A stretch of 64,000 nucleotides of DNA from Platanthera guangdongensis (GCA_039583875.1 CM077155.1:7986043-8050042), one strand, 5' to 3'. Positions 33,945-45,636 are shown, counted from the first letter of the stretch. Notes: a model not told the origin generated them from the sequence alone. Numbers and translations are program-made.

Positions 33945-34040
33945 AAGCAAGTTCCCAACATCCTCGGAAGACCGTACCCGCAGCACAACGGTATAAAAAG
34001 ACGAAACCTCCTATCTGATAGCTTCCAAGGAGCGGCTTTA

Positions 34041-36092
34041 ATGGCAAAAAGAAGCGTCCGGGCAACAGAGGTATCCGTCCCAGGGGGGAGCACTGAGCCG
34101 ACCCACTCCAATCTACTTGTAGACGTGCCTCTAGAGGCAGAAACGGTTCCTGCCCCAATAACAGAGTTGGAGGAACGAATTCGACAGGTAAGATATCAAC
34201 AGAATGCCCGGCTAAGAGTGACCAGCCGCAAAGCGATTATCAGGAACATCAAAACCATCGCGGGATTGCCAATTTTCCCTACCCAAGTGTTCTCAGTGAA
34301 CACGCGAGAAGACGCCCATGAAAGGAAGAGGATCAAGCTAGACTCTACCATAACCTTCGGGCACGTGGATCTTGAGGGGATCCAGACCCCTCCCTAGGAT
34401 CCTCTAGTGATTTGGGCAGGAATCGGTGATCCCTGCTATAATGACAAGCGAATATTCATCGACAATGGAAGTTCATTCGACATCCTATTCCTTTTTGCCC
34501 TTCGGGATATGAAGCTTGCTAGCCAACACCTCGCTTCGGCAGCAGGACCCGTCTATGGCTTCAATAATCATCCCGTCCAGGTCCAAGGGACTATAACCTT
34601 ACCAGGCACCATGGGAGAATTTTCAAGGCAAGCCACGCATGAAATCCAGTTCGTCGTGGTAGATTCAATGTTCAGCCTACAATGCAATCTTCAGGAGACC
34701 CGTTCAGCTAATCTTCAAAGCTGTTCTTTCAATCCCGCACCTCGCCATGAAATTCCCCACTCCCGGTGGTATAGGTGTTGTGCGAGGGAATCAGGAAGCT
34801 GCCAGAACTTTCTATTTGAAGCAAGCCCAACCAATAAAAGCCACTGCCATGAGCATCGATGACTTCGATCTACGAGATGAGGCGATCTTACAGCGAGGAA
34901 TGCCCTCCGAGGAATTGATTGAGGTCCCTCTCTCGCAATCAATCCCAGGTCGTACCATTCAACTTGGATCGCTCCTCCCCCAACAGGAAAAAGAGGAACT
35001 AACGGCCTTCCTTCGGGCAAATAAGGACATTTTTGCTTGGAATCCCGAAGATATGCCCGGAATAGACCCACAAGTCATCCAACACTCCTTGAACATAAAC
35101 CCGACAAGTAGGCCGGTCATTCAAAAGAAAAGAAATTTTGCCCCTGAGCGACTCCAGGCCATTGAAGAGGAAGTTGGGAAGCTACTCGAAGCACGATTTA
35201 TACGCGAGGTCGAATATCCCTGTTTGGCTGGCAAACGTAGTGATGGTAAAGAAATCCTCCAGAAAATGGAGAATGTGTGTGGATTACACAAACCTCATTC
35301 AAGACTGCCCGAAAGACAGCTTCCCCCTGCCCAGAATCAACCAGCTAGTCGACTCAACTGCGGCGCACCAACCACTTAGCTTCATGGATGCTTACTCTGG
35401 CTACAACCAAGTCAGAATGAACCCGGCTGATGAAGTGCATACATCATTCAGAATAGACAAGGGAATATACTGCTACAAAGTGATGCCCTTCGGTCTTAAA
35501 ATTGTCGAAGCCACCTAACAGAGGCTAATGAACAAGATATTCAAGGAACACATCGGAAGATCCATGGAAGTCTATGTTGACGGCGTGCTGGTAAAAAGCA
35601 TCCAGCGAGAAAGCCATGTGGAGGACTTAGAAAAATGCTTCAAAATTCTTCGACAGTACGACAAGAGTCTCAACCAAAGCAAGTGCGCGTTCGGGGAAAC
35701 ATCAGGGAAATTCCTAGGATTCATGGTAACCCAATGGGGGATAGAGGCGAACCCAAAAAAGATTAAAGCTATCAAAGATATGGCACCCCCTTGGTCTTTG
35801 AAGGTAGGTATAACGTCTGAACGACAGGATTACAGCACTCTCGCAATTTTTAGCACAGACTGGGGATAAATACTTACCATTTTTTAAAATTCTCAGGGGA
35901 GCAAAAACCACAAGATTCTAGTGGATGGATGAATGTCAGGTCGCTTTCGAGTCCCTAAAGCAATACTTTGCCTCCCTACCACTCCTTTTGAAGCCTGTCC
36001 CGGGAGAGCCACACTATCTATATCTGGCATTCACGCCCGCTGCACTAAGTTCAGTATTTGTCAAAGATGAAGGCAGCATTCAGCGACCAATT
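34041..36092 (+). pseudogene. gag-pol: Tat-type gag-pol remnant: gag end, protease, RT, RNase H start
   Basis: A short Gag N-terminus (34041-34190) runs straight into what is normally the Gag end and protease spacer (REDAHERKRIKLDSTITFG), so most of gag seems deleted. The protease region has IFIDNGSSFDILF near 34460. RT begins near 35130 and keeps MPFG near 35480; its catalytic box reads YVDGVLVKS, where YVDD is expected. RNase H starts near 35960. There are frame breaks near 34680 and 35216 and a TAA at 35516. The element is cut at 36092 by Copia D. Integrase and the 3' LTR are absent from the window. Confidence 0.85.
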
Positions 36093-36388
36093 TGTTGGAT
36101 CTAGTGGCCAACCTTTTAGAGGGGGGGTGAATAAGGTTTACGTGGTAATTGAAATTAAAATTATTTTGCTCAGAAAATCGAGTTCTATAAGCTAACGTGG
36201 CGCGTAAGGTATATAACGCGCAGTGGTAAGTCTATGAACTCATTTTCCTGTGCAAGTTCGTTTGCAAGCCCCACAGCACAAGCACTCACTTACCAAAACC
36301 AGAACAATCACAGAATTGATCAAAGCAGAAACATGAATTCCATTGCATGAATTAGAATAACAATTGTTCTAGATGATTACACAACTGT

Positions 36389-36587
36389 GATCTCCGTGAC
36401 GTCGGAGATCAAAGGCGATGAGAAATAAAAACTCTTTTGGTTTCTATACCGATCCGCTCCACGGACCGGTTGGGTCTCTTCCTTTCCCTCCGAGAAAGGT
36501 ATTCGAGCCGGTTATTCTCCTCCACACAAGGAAGGGTCTTAGAGCCCCGCTAGATCCACCCGATCTAAGCGTCCCTTCCCCGGGACG
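36389..36587 (-). promoter_or_regulatory. Hairpin row in Copia D LTR leader
   Basis: At least six small inverted repeats in a row: GATCTCCG/CGGAGATC, GACC/GGTC, CCTTTC/GAAAGG, GGG/CCC, TAGATC/GATCTA and CGTCCC/GGGACG. It lies downstream of the TATA box on the minus strand, the same place as the rows in Copia A and C, but the linker sequence differs. Confidence 0.6.
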
Positions 36588-37012
36588 ATTTCTCATGGAA
36601 TCCTCCTCGGAATCCGACGACCCTCCAAGTCAATTTCTCACAAAACCCTTCCTGAATTTTGACGACCTTTCGATCGATTTCCCTCACCACAAGATTCATA
36701 AAAGAAGAGATTACATAAATAAGGATGTAGAGAATTTAAAAAATGAAGTTCTCCCTCTTGACGACTTCTCTGTTGAGCGATCCGCGACCGGCGTGTGAGA
36801 TCTTCATTTGATAGCAACCCGTCAGCTCTTCATATTCGATGGTACATCTTGGATCGCCGAAGTCCTTCGTTCACAAACGGGAGGGAGACGACTTTCTTCT
36901 TCTTCGATGGATACTTTTGGAACGAAGTGGAAGAAAGTGCGGCCGAACCCTAGAATGCACGAAGTCCCGTCACTTTTCATTTTTTGATGATTAGGCACAA
37001 AAACCGAGGCGA

Positions 37013-37021
37013 CCTTTTATA
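37013..37021 (-). promoter_or_regulatory. TATA box of Copia D LTR
   Basis: TATAAAAGG on the minus strand, between the palindrome array and the hairpin row. Confidence 0.65.
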
Positions 37022-37038
37022 AGTCTTCATGAAAATAG

Positions 37039-37566
37039 GCTACCGCCAGCGGTAAGACTAGCGACCGGCTGTAAGTTCGTGCGCTTGTTGTGCCAGCTGT
37101 CATCCAAATCTGAAAAAATATTTCAAAACAAATCTTTCTTTTTCAAAGATCTAGCACCCAACGTTAAAGGTAGCGGCACGCGGTAGGTCAGTAAGTCGAT
37201 GAAGCGTCGCGAGACTCGTGAAACGGCTAGCGCGGCGCGGTAACCACTATCGCCTGGCGGTAGGTCGGTTTCTTCGAGAAATCCTTCTCGAACTTCATCG
37301 AGAGGCTAGCGCGGCGCAATAAGAATTATCTACTGGCGGTAGATTGGTTACTCAAGAAATCCTTCTGGACATTCGTCGAGAGACTAGCGCGGCGCGGTAA
37401 GAAATATCGCCTGGCGGTAGATCAGTTACTCGAGAAATCCTCCTCGCCATTCATCGAGAAACTAGCGTGGGCGTTAGGACTAATGCGGCGCGGTAGGTTC
37501 CCGAGAGCTCTGTCAAATTAATTCACGGCTACCGCCCGACGATAACTCTTATCGCTCGGCGTTAGC
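37039..37566. repeat. U3 palindrome array, TATCGCCTGGCGGTA type
   Basis: About seven dyads such as TATCGCC-T-GGCGGTA and TACCGCC-A-GCGGTA, alternating with CTAGCGCGGCGCGGTAA and TCGTCGAGAG segments. The same TACCGCCCGACG and TATCGCTCGGCG strings recur in the Gypsy F LTR. Confidence 0.8.
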
Positions 37567-37693
37567 ATCCATAGGAGACTTCTTTCTTTACTTGAACCTG
37601 TCAACCTGCAACTCTATCAACACAATACGCAATCAAATACAGCTGAGATTTGATATTATCAAACATAGGGAAAATGAAACAGTGGTTCCAACA

Positions 37694-37708
37694 AACTCCC
37701 TCTTTTGA
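37694..37708 (-). other. Polypurine tract of Copia D
   Basis: On the minus strand AAAAGAGGGAGTT next to the LTR start TGTTGGAACC. Confidence 0.8.
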
Positions 37709-37828
37709 TAATATCTAATCTCATTCATGAGAAATAATACAATACATGATAGTAGAGTGAATATATATAAAAAGATAATTTTCAGGTTTCAAATTTCAGG
37801 TTCTCTATATAGCTCCCTTACACACACG

Positions 37829-37975
37829 CTCCCCCTACCTATGTGTTCTACACTCTCCCCCTATCTACGTGTTCTACGTGCTCCCCCTATCTATGTGCAC
37901 GCATAGAAACAAGCTCCCCCTATATGAGATCATACCCATGAACATTTCTCATGAACAATCTCTTATCCCCCTTTG
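37829..37975 (-). repeat. Extra polypurine tracts upstream of the Copia D 3' LTR
   Basis: Four copies of TAGGGGGAG (minus strand) at 37829, 37855, 37881 and 37914, about 26-33 bp apart and embedded in a CTATGTGTTCTAC repeat, and a fifth AAGGGGGAT near 37965. Multiple polypurine tracts in this place are known for Sireviruses. Confidence 0.75.
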
Positions 37976-39850
37976 ATAGTATCAAAAGGGGCGGGCACGA
38001 CCAACCACACATGCAGGATGAAAAATCAGTATATGATAAGGATTATAAAGATAGCAGACAATGCACATAAACATGATAACAAGAAGTGAGAAACATAGGG
38101 GTGGCCCAAAATGCAAATCAGAGAATATGTAGCACATGGGTCATAAAAGTAAGAGTGGAGTACACAACCAAAAATAAGAAGTCAGTTTGCAGAGTTTTTA
38201 TGGATTAGACAGCACAGAGTAGACTAAGTACACAACGAGGAACACAACAATGCTACGAGAGTTATAGAGTTAATCACATTTAAAACATTGTAATCGTCAA
38301 AAGTGTAAATCGCGTGCTAGGACCTATGTGCAAAAGACATAGAGTGTAGTTTCAGTCCAATTCATATGCATGGAAGCATTAAATAAGGCAATGACGTGTA
38401 TGTCTAGCATCAACAAGAGAGAAAAAACTAAGTAGAAATATCATATATTACATGTTTATCTCGGTCCTTTAAAATGCTAACACATAAGAAATAGAGTGAA
38501 CAATCACGTCACATACCAATCTACGTCATACCAAGACTAGAACTAAGGTCACTAAGCTTAAGACAGAGTCTATGCACAAGATCGAAATTACTCTTAGAAC
38601 CAAGGTATTCATCCTCACAATGCTCATAAAGAGTTATCAGGAGGAATGAGTAGTGCTTGTGGGGGGTCCTTGACATGACCTTTGATAGCTTGCATAGTTT
38701 TCTTTTTAGTTTGCTTTGAGTTATCAGTTTTATATAATTTTTTATGAGTTCAAAGGAGCCCCGAGTTAATCGAAATCTATCTACCTAGATAGATACACTT
38801 TAACTTGTATACATAAGACCTTAGCACTAGAGATTTGGCCCAACGTTACAATCTTTATATAAGCACATATGTATCATGACATTGATTATTCAAGATATTT
38901 CTAGCGTGTAAGATACAATGCCACGAGTTATAGTATGTAAGCCTAGCATTTGTACATGAGTGCTCCGTCTAGGGATGTGTGAATAGTGTGAAGTCATTCT
39001 CCTATCTAAATTCTCACACATACCTAGAGGCATAGTCAACATACACTAACATATATTGTCGCACTCCGTAGCTAAGCATCTATAGATTCGACGCACCATG
39101 ACCGGGGACAATGTTCGCACAGATTAACAATTTAGCTCAAACATTGTGTGTACTTGTTATAGCCTAAGTTCAGGTCATGTGTGCCCGAAAGAAATGAACG
39201 ATCCACAGTTTTTTTGTTTTACATATTTTTAAAACTATTACACAACACAAACAAAACAAATAAAACAAAATATATAAATTTTTGTTCATTTAAATTATTT
39301 TATAATTATATATATATATATATTACAAGAATACTTGTGTTTTTCTAAAAACATGAAGGCTCAAAGAGATATATGATGCAAACACAAGCTAGCATGATAG
39401 AATATTGTGCATGAATATAATGAACATGATAAGTGAAATAATGTTCAAGCAGTGAATATGTGAATCCTAAGTATGCCCAATAATCTAATACCTAAGTTAT
39501 ATGTCTACACCCTAGCCCCGTACTAAGTGACAGATGGGCATGAGGAGCTGCACAAGTGTCGTAGGGTGGGGTGTTAATCCCATGTGCATACAGAAGAACC
39601 CCTCAACCTAACATTCTTTCCCCCCAGCGCCACACAAGGACCTACTGGAACCCTCCCCGGTTAAGGACAAGACGTAGTTCGCAGGTTAGCGTTTCTAAAG
39701 CACACACACCTACGCCCCCGCTATTATGAGATATACATAATGGGTGAATGATCGTAGGCATACTAAGACAGCGTGATAGAATTTACTTGGGTAGATAAGC
39801 AAAAGTATGAAAGGAAGAGTTATTGTCGGCAATAAGGTTATTGCTCCACG
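37976..39850 (-). mobile_element. Non-coding 3' internal region of Copia D, truncated
   Basis: AT-rich sequence without ORFs, right of the polypurine tracts. It fits the long non-coding region before a Sirevirus 3' LTR. Pol, gag and the 5' LTR are absent, so the element is truncated somewhere near 39830-39860; the junction was not pinned. Confidence 0.5.
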
Positions 39851-40195
39851 GTAGCTTTGGATTATATAAGCCTCGGTTCAGATCTAGATCTGCACACCTG
39901 CTCACTTCCACTCGATGTTGCCGACATTCTCCTTCCTGGAGCTCTTCTTCATTGCCTTAAGGTACTCCCCCCCCCCTCTCTCTCTAATTTCTAGTATTTT
40001 GGATTTTAGATCTATATGTTGTAACTTCATGTGTTTTTGAGCGCGATCCACGACGATTTGTGGGCTGAAGGTGCATTTGTTTTCTAATTTTTGTCACGGA
40101 TCATCATCGTTTTTCATGGATCTAGCTTGTGTAGGCTCGAATTTCGTGTATTTAGTATTTTCAAATGGCCGATTTACTCAAAAATGCTGTCTTTT
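39851..40195 (+). other. Orphan promoter and leader-like sequence
   Basis: GGATTATATAAGCC (TATA box near 39870), then a C/T-rich stretch, a candidate donor AAGGTACTCC near 39960 and a T-rich intron-like run. It resembles a plant 5' UTR with a leader intron, or part of a further LTR. It is cut at 40195 by Copia C and nothing continues it in the window. No coding sequence recognised. Confidence 0.3.
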
Positions 40196-40395
40196 TGTTG
40201 GGTTCATCGATCCTAATGGCCCTGATTTGATGATGTCAAACATGTTAAAGAGATAGACATAGTTGTATTTGATGTATGGTTAAGTTCATGCATACAGGCT
40301 AGTCTTTGTCACAATGATTGGACCACTAGTTCAAGAGACAATGACAGGTGGACTCAAGGTGGAGCTGGAAATTCAGGAAATTACCTAAGTCCAAA

Positions 40396-41030
40396 AGCGT
40401 TGAGTGAGGCAAGATCACTTAACGCCATCCAGAAAATTACACAAGTCCAAAAGCGTTGAGTGAGGCAAGATCACTCAATGACATACAACTAATAACGCTG
40501 AGAGAAGAAAGGCAGGAAAATTATTCAAGTCCAAAAGCGTTGAGTGAGGCAAGATCACTCAACGCCATCCAGAAAATTACCCAAGTCCAAAAGTGTTGAG
40601 TGAGGCAAAATCACTCAACGTCATCCAACTAATAGCTCTGAGAGAAGGCAGGAAGGAAAATTACCTAAGTCTAAAAGCGTTGAGTGAGGCAAGCTCACTC
40701 AATGCCATTTAGCAAAAAGCACTGAGACAGCTGAGACCGCTAAGAAGAAAGCGTTGAGATCGCGGTGATAAAGCCTGAGAAGATCGGCCAAAGTCCAGAA
40801 GAGTTGAGTGAGCTCAACTCACTCAACACCATACAACTAGAAGCGTTGAGTCAAGGTTATCCTGTCATAGTTTTACTGTGAAGAATCCAGAAAATCGGCC
40901 AAGTTCAGAATCGTTGAGAGAGGGAAGCTCACTCAACGCTCTCAGTGCCATCAAGCAAAGCTGAAGAAATTCCTAAGTTCAGAATCGTTGAGAGAGGCAA
41001 GCTCGCTCAACGCTCTCAATGCCATCAAGC
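40396..41030 (+). repeat. U3 palindrome array, GCGTTGAGTGA / TCACTCAACGC
   Basis: About eight inverted-repeat units: AGCGTTGAGTGAG, 5-8 nt, then its complement CTCACTCAACGC, separated by AAAATTACCYAAGTCCAAA spacers. Later units are looser (ATCGTTGAGAGAGG). Some copies have single changes in one arm. Confidence 0.88.
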
Positions 41031-42064
41031 AAAGCTGAAGAAATTTCTAAGTCTAGAATCGCTGAGTCTATCAGAATCGTCGACCAGAGTTTATATTTCA
41101 TCGACCGGAGTTCAGAGATTGTCGATCTCATCTTTTACCTATAAGAAGGACTCAGCTATCAGAATCATCGACCAGAGTTTAGATTTCGTCGATCAGAGTT
41201 CAGAGAATTTGTCGAACTCAGCCTTCACCTAAAGAAAGAACTGGGCTGAGAGAATTTGTCGATCTCAGCTTCACTGTTTCGTCAAGCAAAGTTCAGATTT
41301 CGTCTAGCTAAGTTTGAAGTTCATCGAACGCAGGATTTCAAAAAAATTAGTTGATTTTGGCTAAGTCCAGAATGATGCTGACTCAGCAAAGTCAACAAGT
41401 CAACAAAGTTCAAATTCAATGCAAATCGACATTAACGTCGTCGTCAGTCTATAGTGGATCTCAATTTAATATAGCTGAGGTTTTAACCACCGTTAAAACT
41501 GAGACACGTGTCGATCATCTCGCCAATATGACGAAATTATAAACAACAGAAGAGATCGAGATCTAAATAGAATGATCATTGAATTAATTGGATTAATTTT
41601 TGATTAAAAACGAGAAGCGAAGTTCGTCGTCTTCATCTGCCATTGTTGTAGAAGCCAACAACCTCAAGATCAAATCTGAAGGGCTTCTGAGTTTGCTGGT
41701 CCAATCAACATCTACTCCAGTAGGTTCAGAGTTATCCTCTGAGAGAGATGAATTAGCCTAGGTGTGCCCTAGCTGAAGTTATCTTCCCGATCCAAGCCAA
41801 GCAAGAATCTAAAGATCAATTTGTTGGATCAAAGAAGAAGGAAGGGTTGAATTCTGCTCAGTCCAGATCAGGAGATATTCCTGAAGAAGAAGAAGCAGAT
41901 TCATATGCTAGTTGATTCCAGAACAAGTCGGGCATTATTTCAAGATCTCTGTATCATCTTATTGCTGTGAAGAAGAAGTTAGGGCTGATATCTGCTCAGT
42001 CCAGGTAGACAGGCACAGAGAATTTTCTCTGGTGTCTGTAATTCATCATCATTAATATTTCATT

Positions 42065-42342
42065 GTAAGATTCATTTTGAATCTAAGTAGTAAGGCTAAG
42101 GCCTAAATTATAAACATGTGTTATAAAGGCTGAGGTAGGGCATGAGTTGCCTGAGTTGTAGGTGTGTGGATTCACACTGAGGTAGGGTAGGATTGTCTGA
42201 GCAGTAGGAGGGTGGAATCACTCTGAGATAGAGTTCTTGGAAAGAACTTGAGTTGTAGGATCTTGGTGATCTGAGTGGTAGGGCTTGTGCCCTAATTGTA
42301 GGAGCCGGTTGGGCTCTGAGCTGTAAGATCTGAGGATCTGAG
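42065..42342 (+). promoter_or_regulatory. Tandem mini-hairpin row in Copia C LTR leader
   Basis: About a dozen units, most beginning GTAG or GTAA and ending GAG. Stems include AGATTC/GAATCT, AGGC/GCCT, GTGTG/CACAC, AGTTCTT/AAGAACT, GATC/GATC, GGGC/GCCC, GAGCC/GGCTC and AGATC/GATCT. It has the same design as 2005-2145 in Copia A, with unrelated arms and twice the number of units. A few units (for example near 42182) pair weakly. Confidence 0.8.
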
Positions 42343-42583
42343 AAAGATAGAAGGAAGTTTGGCCGAATCTAATATACTGCTAGATAGGCGAAGGGGGAAA
42401 GTGGATGTACCCGTCAATTGGGGAACCACTATAAAATTCTGTGTACTATGTTGTGCTGGTTTTGATTGTGATGAGATTGTTGTGATGTGATATTAATCGA
42501 TTAGTTGCTTAAGATTTTATAATTGGACCTATTCACCACCCCCCTCTAGGTGATTTGTTGTCCTTGAAATCAAAACTTTTAGG

Positions 42584-42594
42584 TGGTATCAGAG
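42584..42594 (+). other. Copia C primer binding site
   Basis: TGGTATCAGAG, an exact initiator-Met-type PBS. Confidence 0.85.
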
Positions 42595-42627
42595 GGAGGT
42601 TGCTCAAGATAGACTTAATAGTCTGAG

Positions 42628-43040
42628 TTGATCTTCAAGGGAAGCTATCAGAAGGCCAAGATGGGTTCAGGTGAGAATCATAAAGAACTTGGATCCATCA
42701 AACTTGCTCTTTACAGGAAGGAGACCTTTGGTATTTGGAAGGAAAGGGTCAGACTTTTCATGGAAGCTTCTGATCCTAGGATATACATCACAGTACATGA
42801 AGGTCCCTTCATCCCAATGAAGACATCATTTCTTGATGCAAATCTGAAGATTCCAAAGCAGTATTCTGAGATGACTAAAGATGAAATCATCTTAGCTACA
42901 ATGGATAAGAGGGTACAAAACATTATTGTTAGTGTCATAGATGACTCAACCTTCCAAAACCTAGTTCACTGCAAGACATCTAAGGAGATGTGAGACACAC
43001 TAGTTGTCTACATGGAGGGGTCTAAAGAAGTGAGGAAGGA
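42628..43040 (+). pseudogene. gag: Copia C gag, N-terminal part
   Basis: A UBN2-like Gag start similar to Copia A (FGIWKERVRLFMEASDPRIY). The element's start codon is probably ATGGGTTCAG at 42661. A TGA at 42991-42993 is in frame, where Copia A has Trp. It is interrupted after GSKEVRKDR by the solo LTR and resumes at 58115. Confidence 0.85.
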
Positions 43041-43086
43041 CAGGATGTAACACCCCAAATCCCAAAATTGAGCTAATGCTGGGCAA

Positions 43087-43500
43087 CACGGCCTGGGACA
43101 CGGGAGTGTCCCAAGCCGTGTCTTGCTCTATATGGTTGAGTAGCCTGTCAGGTGCTCGACAAAATGCACTCGACGAGTTCTCGAGAGAAAACACGGCCTG
43201 CGACACGGGCGTGTCCGAGGCCGTGTCCTCCTCTAGTTCGACGAATTCCACTCGACGAAATACACTTGAGTTGGGCACACGGCCTGTGACACGGGCGTGT
43301 CACATGGCCGTGCCCTTCTCTGGATTTGGCCAGGGATGTGAGGCCTAGTGAACACAGGCGGGACACGGGCGTGTCCAAAGCCGTATTAGGGCACACAGCC
43401 TGTTACACGGACATGTCACATGGTCGTGTCCTGTTCGGGTTAAGTCAGTTTGTGTGCCGCTTAAGGTACACGTCCTGTGACACGGGCGTGTCACAGGCCG
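43087..43500 (+). repeat. Palindrome array of the solo LTR
   Basis: Six copies of GACACGGGCGTGTC or variants (GGGACACGGGAGTGTCCC, TGTTACACGGACATGTCA). Spacers contain CTCGACGA motifs. It is equivalent to the Tekay-1 array, but the copies have diverged. Confidence 0.85.
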
Positions 43501-43790
43501 TGTTCAGCCAAAAATAGACATTTTCAGGGTGATTCGTGGCCGTTCATTCCCTCCAAGTAGGATCTAATGATCCAGGTTTCCCCCTACTGCTTTAAGGCTG
43601 GGAGAGGAGAGATCAACTCTCATTCATCTTGGCTATTTCTCTTTCTAAAAGAGATAGAGAGAAGAGAGATCAAGGAGGAGGAGGAGAGAGGATCCGGCCG
43701 CCGGTGGAGCTTCAGAGTTCCAAATCGAGATCCGATGCCAGATTTGTGGAGTCTAGGACGCTGTGGTGCTTTCCAACCAGCTATAGTTCC

Positions 43791-43814
43791 ATGGCTCCAA
43801 AGAGGTCGTCAAGG
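43791..43814 (+). other. Candidate gag start exon and donor in the solo LTR
   Basis: ATG followed by seven codons (MAPKRSSR) ending exactly at a donor GTAACG in phase 0. It is the best-preserved of the LTR start exons in this window; compare 15995, 22966 and 60438. Confidence 0.55.
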
Positions 43815-44278
43815 GTAACGATGTTCTTTCTTGGACATGTGAAGTCCTTCTTTTTGCATATGCATGGATTTCCCCACCAGAGGGTGGATTGGGGAGGGAT
43901 TTTCCTTGGGTTGATTCTTGGAATCACCAATAGTCTTGCATATAGATCCGGAAATGTGTAGTACAAAATAGACATGCTGTGTGAAGCCCATCTGTACAGG
44001 TTGGTCTGGATTGGTGATGTTTCATTTGCACACTGGAGAATACTCTGCGGTTAAACGTGTAGTTTGTGGAGTCGATGGGTTGGACCTTTGAAGGGCAGTA
44101 GCATGAAGTACTGGAGTGGTAGTCCAGGAAAATACTCTTGTGATGCTTGTGATGTGTGTTATGGCAAGACCAGTTTTCTGGCACTGCAGGATGCTGCAGG
44201 GTTTGGGCGGAGTGGGGTGCAGAAAGAGAGTTTCTGCTGAACCTGCTAAGCGATCACGAAGGACGCTAGCATGAACTC

Positions 44279-45636
44279 TGATACGACCAAAATGGATCTA
44301 CGTAATCACGCAAGTGCACGTGTCGAATCAAATAATAAAATGATGAGTTCGTAATTACTAGCCTTACCCATTCCTTGAATCCAAGTGGGATACTTTTTTT
44401 AGTGGATTTATTTGATAATAAAAAAAACTTAAACAAATAATGATAAAACTAAACACGATTCTTGGAAAATACTTTTATCAAAGTTGGAGAAATGATCTTA
44501 CATGTTGTTTTTCCTAGCCTATTGTGACGAGATTTCTAGTGATCTTTAATGGTTCTCTTCATTACTATCTTGCATCGATTTTAGAGTAGATTTCATCATC
44601 TCTCGATCTCCGAATTCCATTTACCCAATTTTCCTAGTTATCTCTAACTTAGGTGGAAAGTAAATAACATGATGAGCAAAAATCAATGATGCTAACTCAA
44701 GAGGAAATCTTTTTCTCTCTTGACACTATATTGGAGTTTATGCCACACTTACGTCACTCCTCTCTCGAATCTTGTAGCGCAGTAAAAAGATGGAATTTTG
44801 ATTTAGAAAACTACGCAACTCCTCTCTCGAATCTCGCCGCGTAGAATAACGGATTCAACCCTAGATTAGCATAACTCCTCTCTCGAATCTCGTCATGCTA
44901 ATTAGAAGATTAACGTTTGCTCAAAATTTTCCACAAATAAAGGACATAAACCCAATAAAGATAGTGATTCAAACAACCATAGAATAAAAATTAAAGTAAA
45001 ATCATCACAATAAGGCAAAGTACCCACATCATACAAGATCCATAAGATTAGTTCATGATAGAGGGATGAAACCAAATGAGATAGATCTTACAAGACATGC
45101 TTAAGAACGTTAAATGATGCATGAATTTATTTTCATCACTTCTCTGATGCTTCTTCCCCTTGTAGATCGGATGTCTCCAACCCTAGCCGAAATTCTCCCT
45201 TGAAGATGATGGTTTCTTCTCAAAGTTCTTCCCCAAAAATGATCATCATCCTCCAAGTAAATAATCTCCCTTTAATATGGTTGGTTTTTAGCACTAAAAA
45301 TGTCAGCCCCTCCTGAAGAGATGCATCCTTCCATAATTGAAAACGACGACAATTTGAATTTTGAAATTTGAATTTCGGATAGACGATTGTTGCAGTTTCA
45401 GAATTGGTTGTTGCAACAACTGACCCAGGCCAAAAATAAGAATTCAGCACTACTCCTCCAAGTTGATTTCTTTGGCGATTCTTGTATAAAAACAATGGGA
45501 TATGACCAACTTAATACAATAATATTAAATTTATATTTAATCATATTTTGTTAACATTTAAGCACATATATTCTCATTTTTACTAAGCAAGAGGTAGAAA
45601 TATTCGGCATAGATAACTTCATTTGGGAAGTTATCA
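44279..45636 (-). repeat. Athila 3' LTR
   Basis: 1,358 bp, collinear with 55562-56951. It lacks 37 bp present in the other copy just after GATGAGTT, next to a repeated GAGTT, as expected from slippage. Confidence 0.92.

Larger units (their letters stand above)
36093..37693 (-). repeat. Copia D 3' LTR (minus-strand Sirevirus)
   Basis: On the plus strand from TGTTGGATC to GTTCCAACA. Read on the minus strand it has a U3 palindrome array (37566-37039), TATAAAAGG at 37021-37013, a hairpin row (36587-36389) and the Sirevirus end motif (36137-36117). A polypurine tract lies directly to its right. It was inserted into the Tat RNase H region; the likely left target duplication is CAATT (36088-36092). 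Confidence 0.85.
40196..42572 (+). repeat. Copia C 5' LTR
   Basis: Starts TGTTGGGTTC and ends near GAAATCA, about 10 bp before the PBS. It holds a palindrome array (40396-41030), TCGTCGA-type repeats (41050-41330), a long hairpin row (42065-42342) and the Sirevirus end motif (42526-42552). The 3' boundary is uncertain by about 10 bp. Confidence 0.82.
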
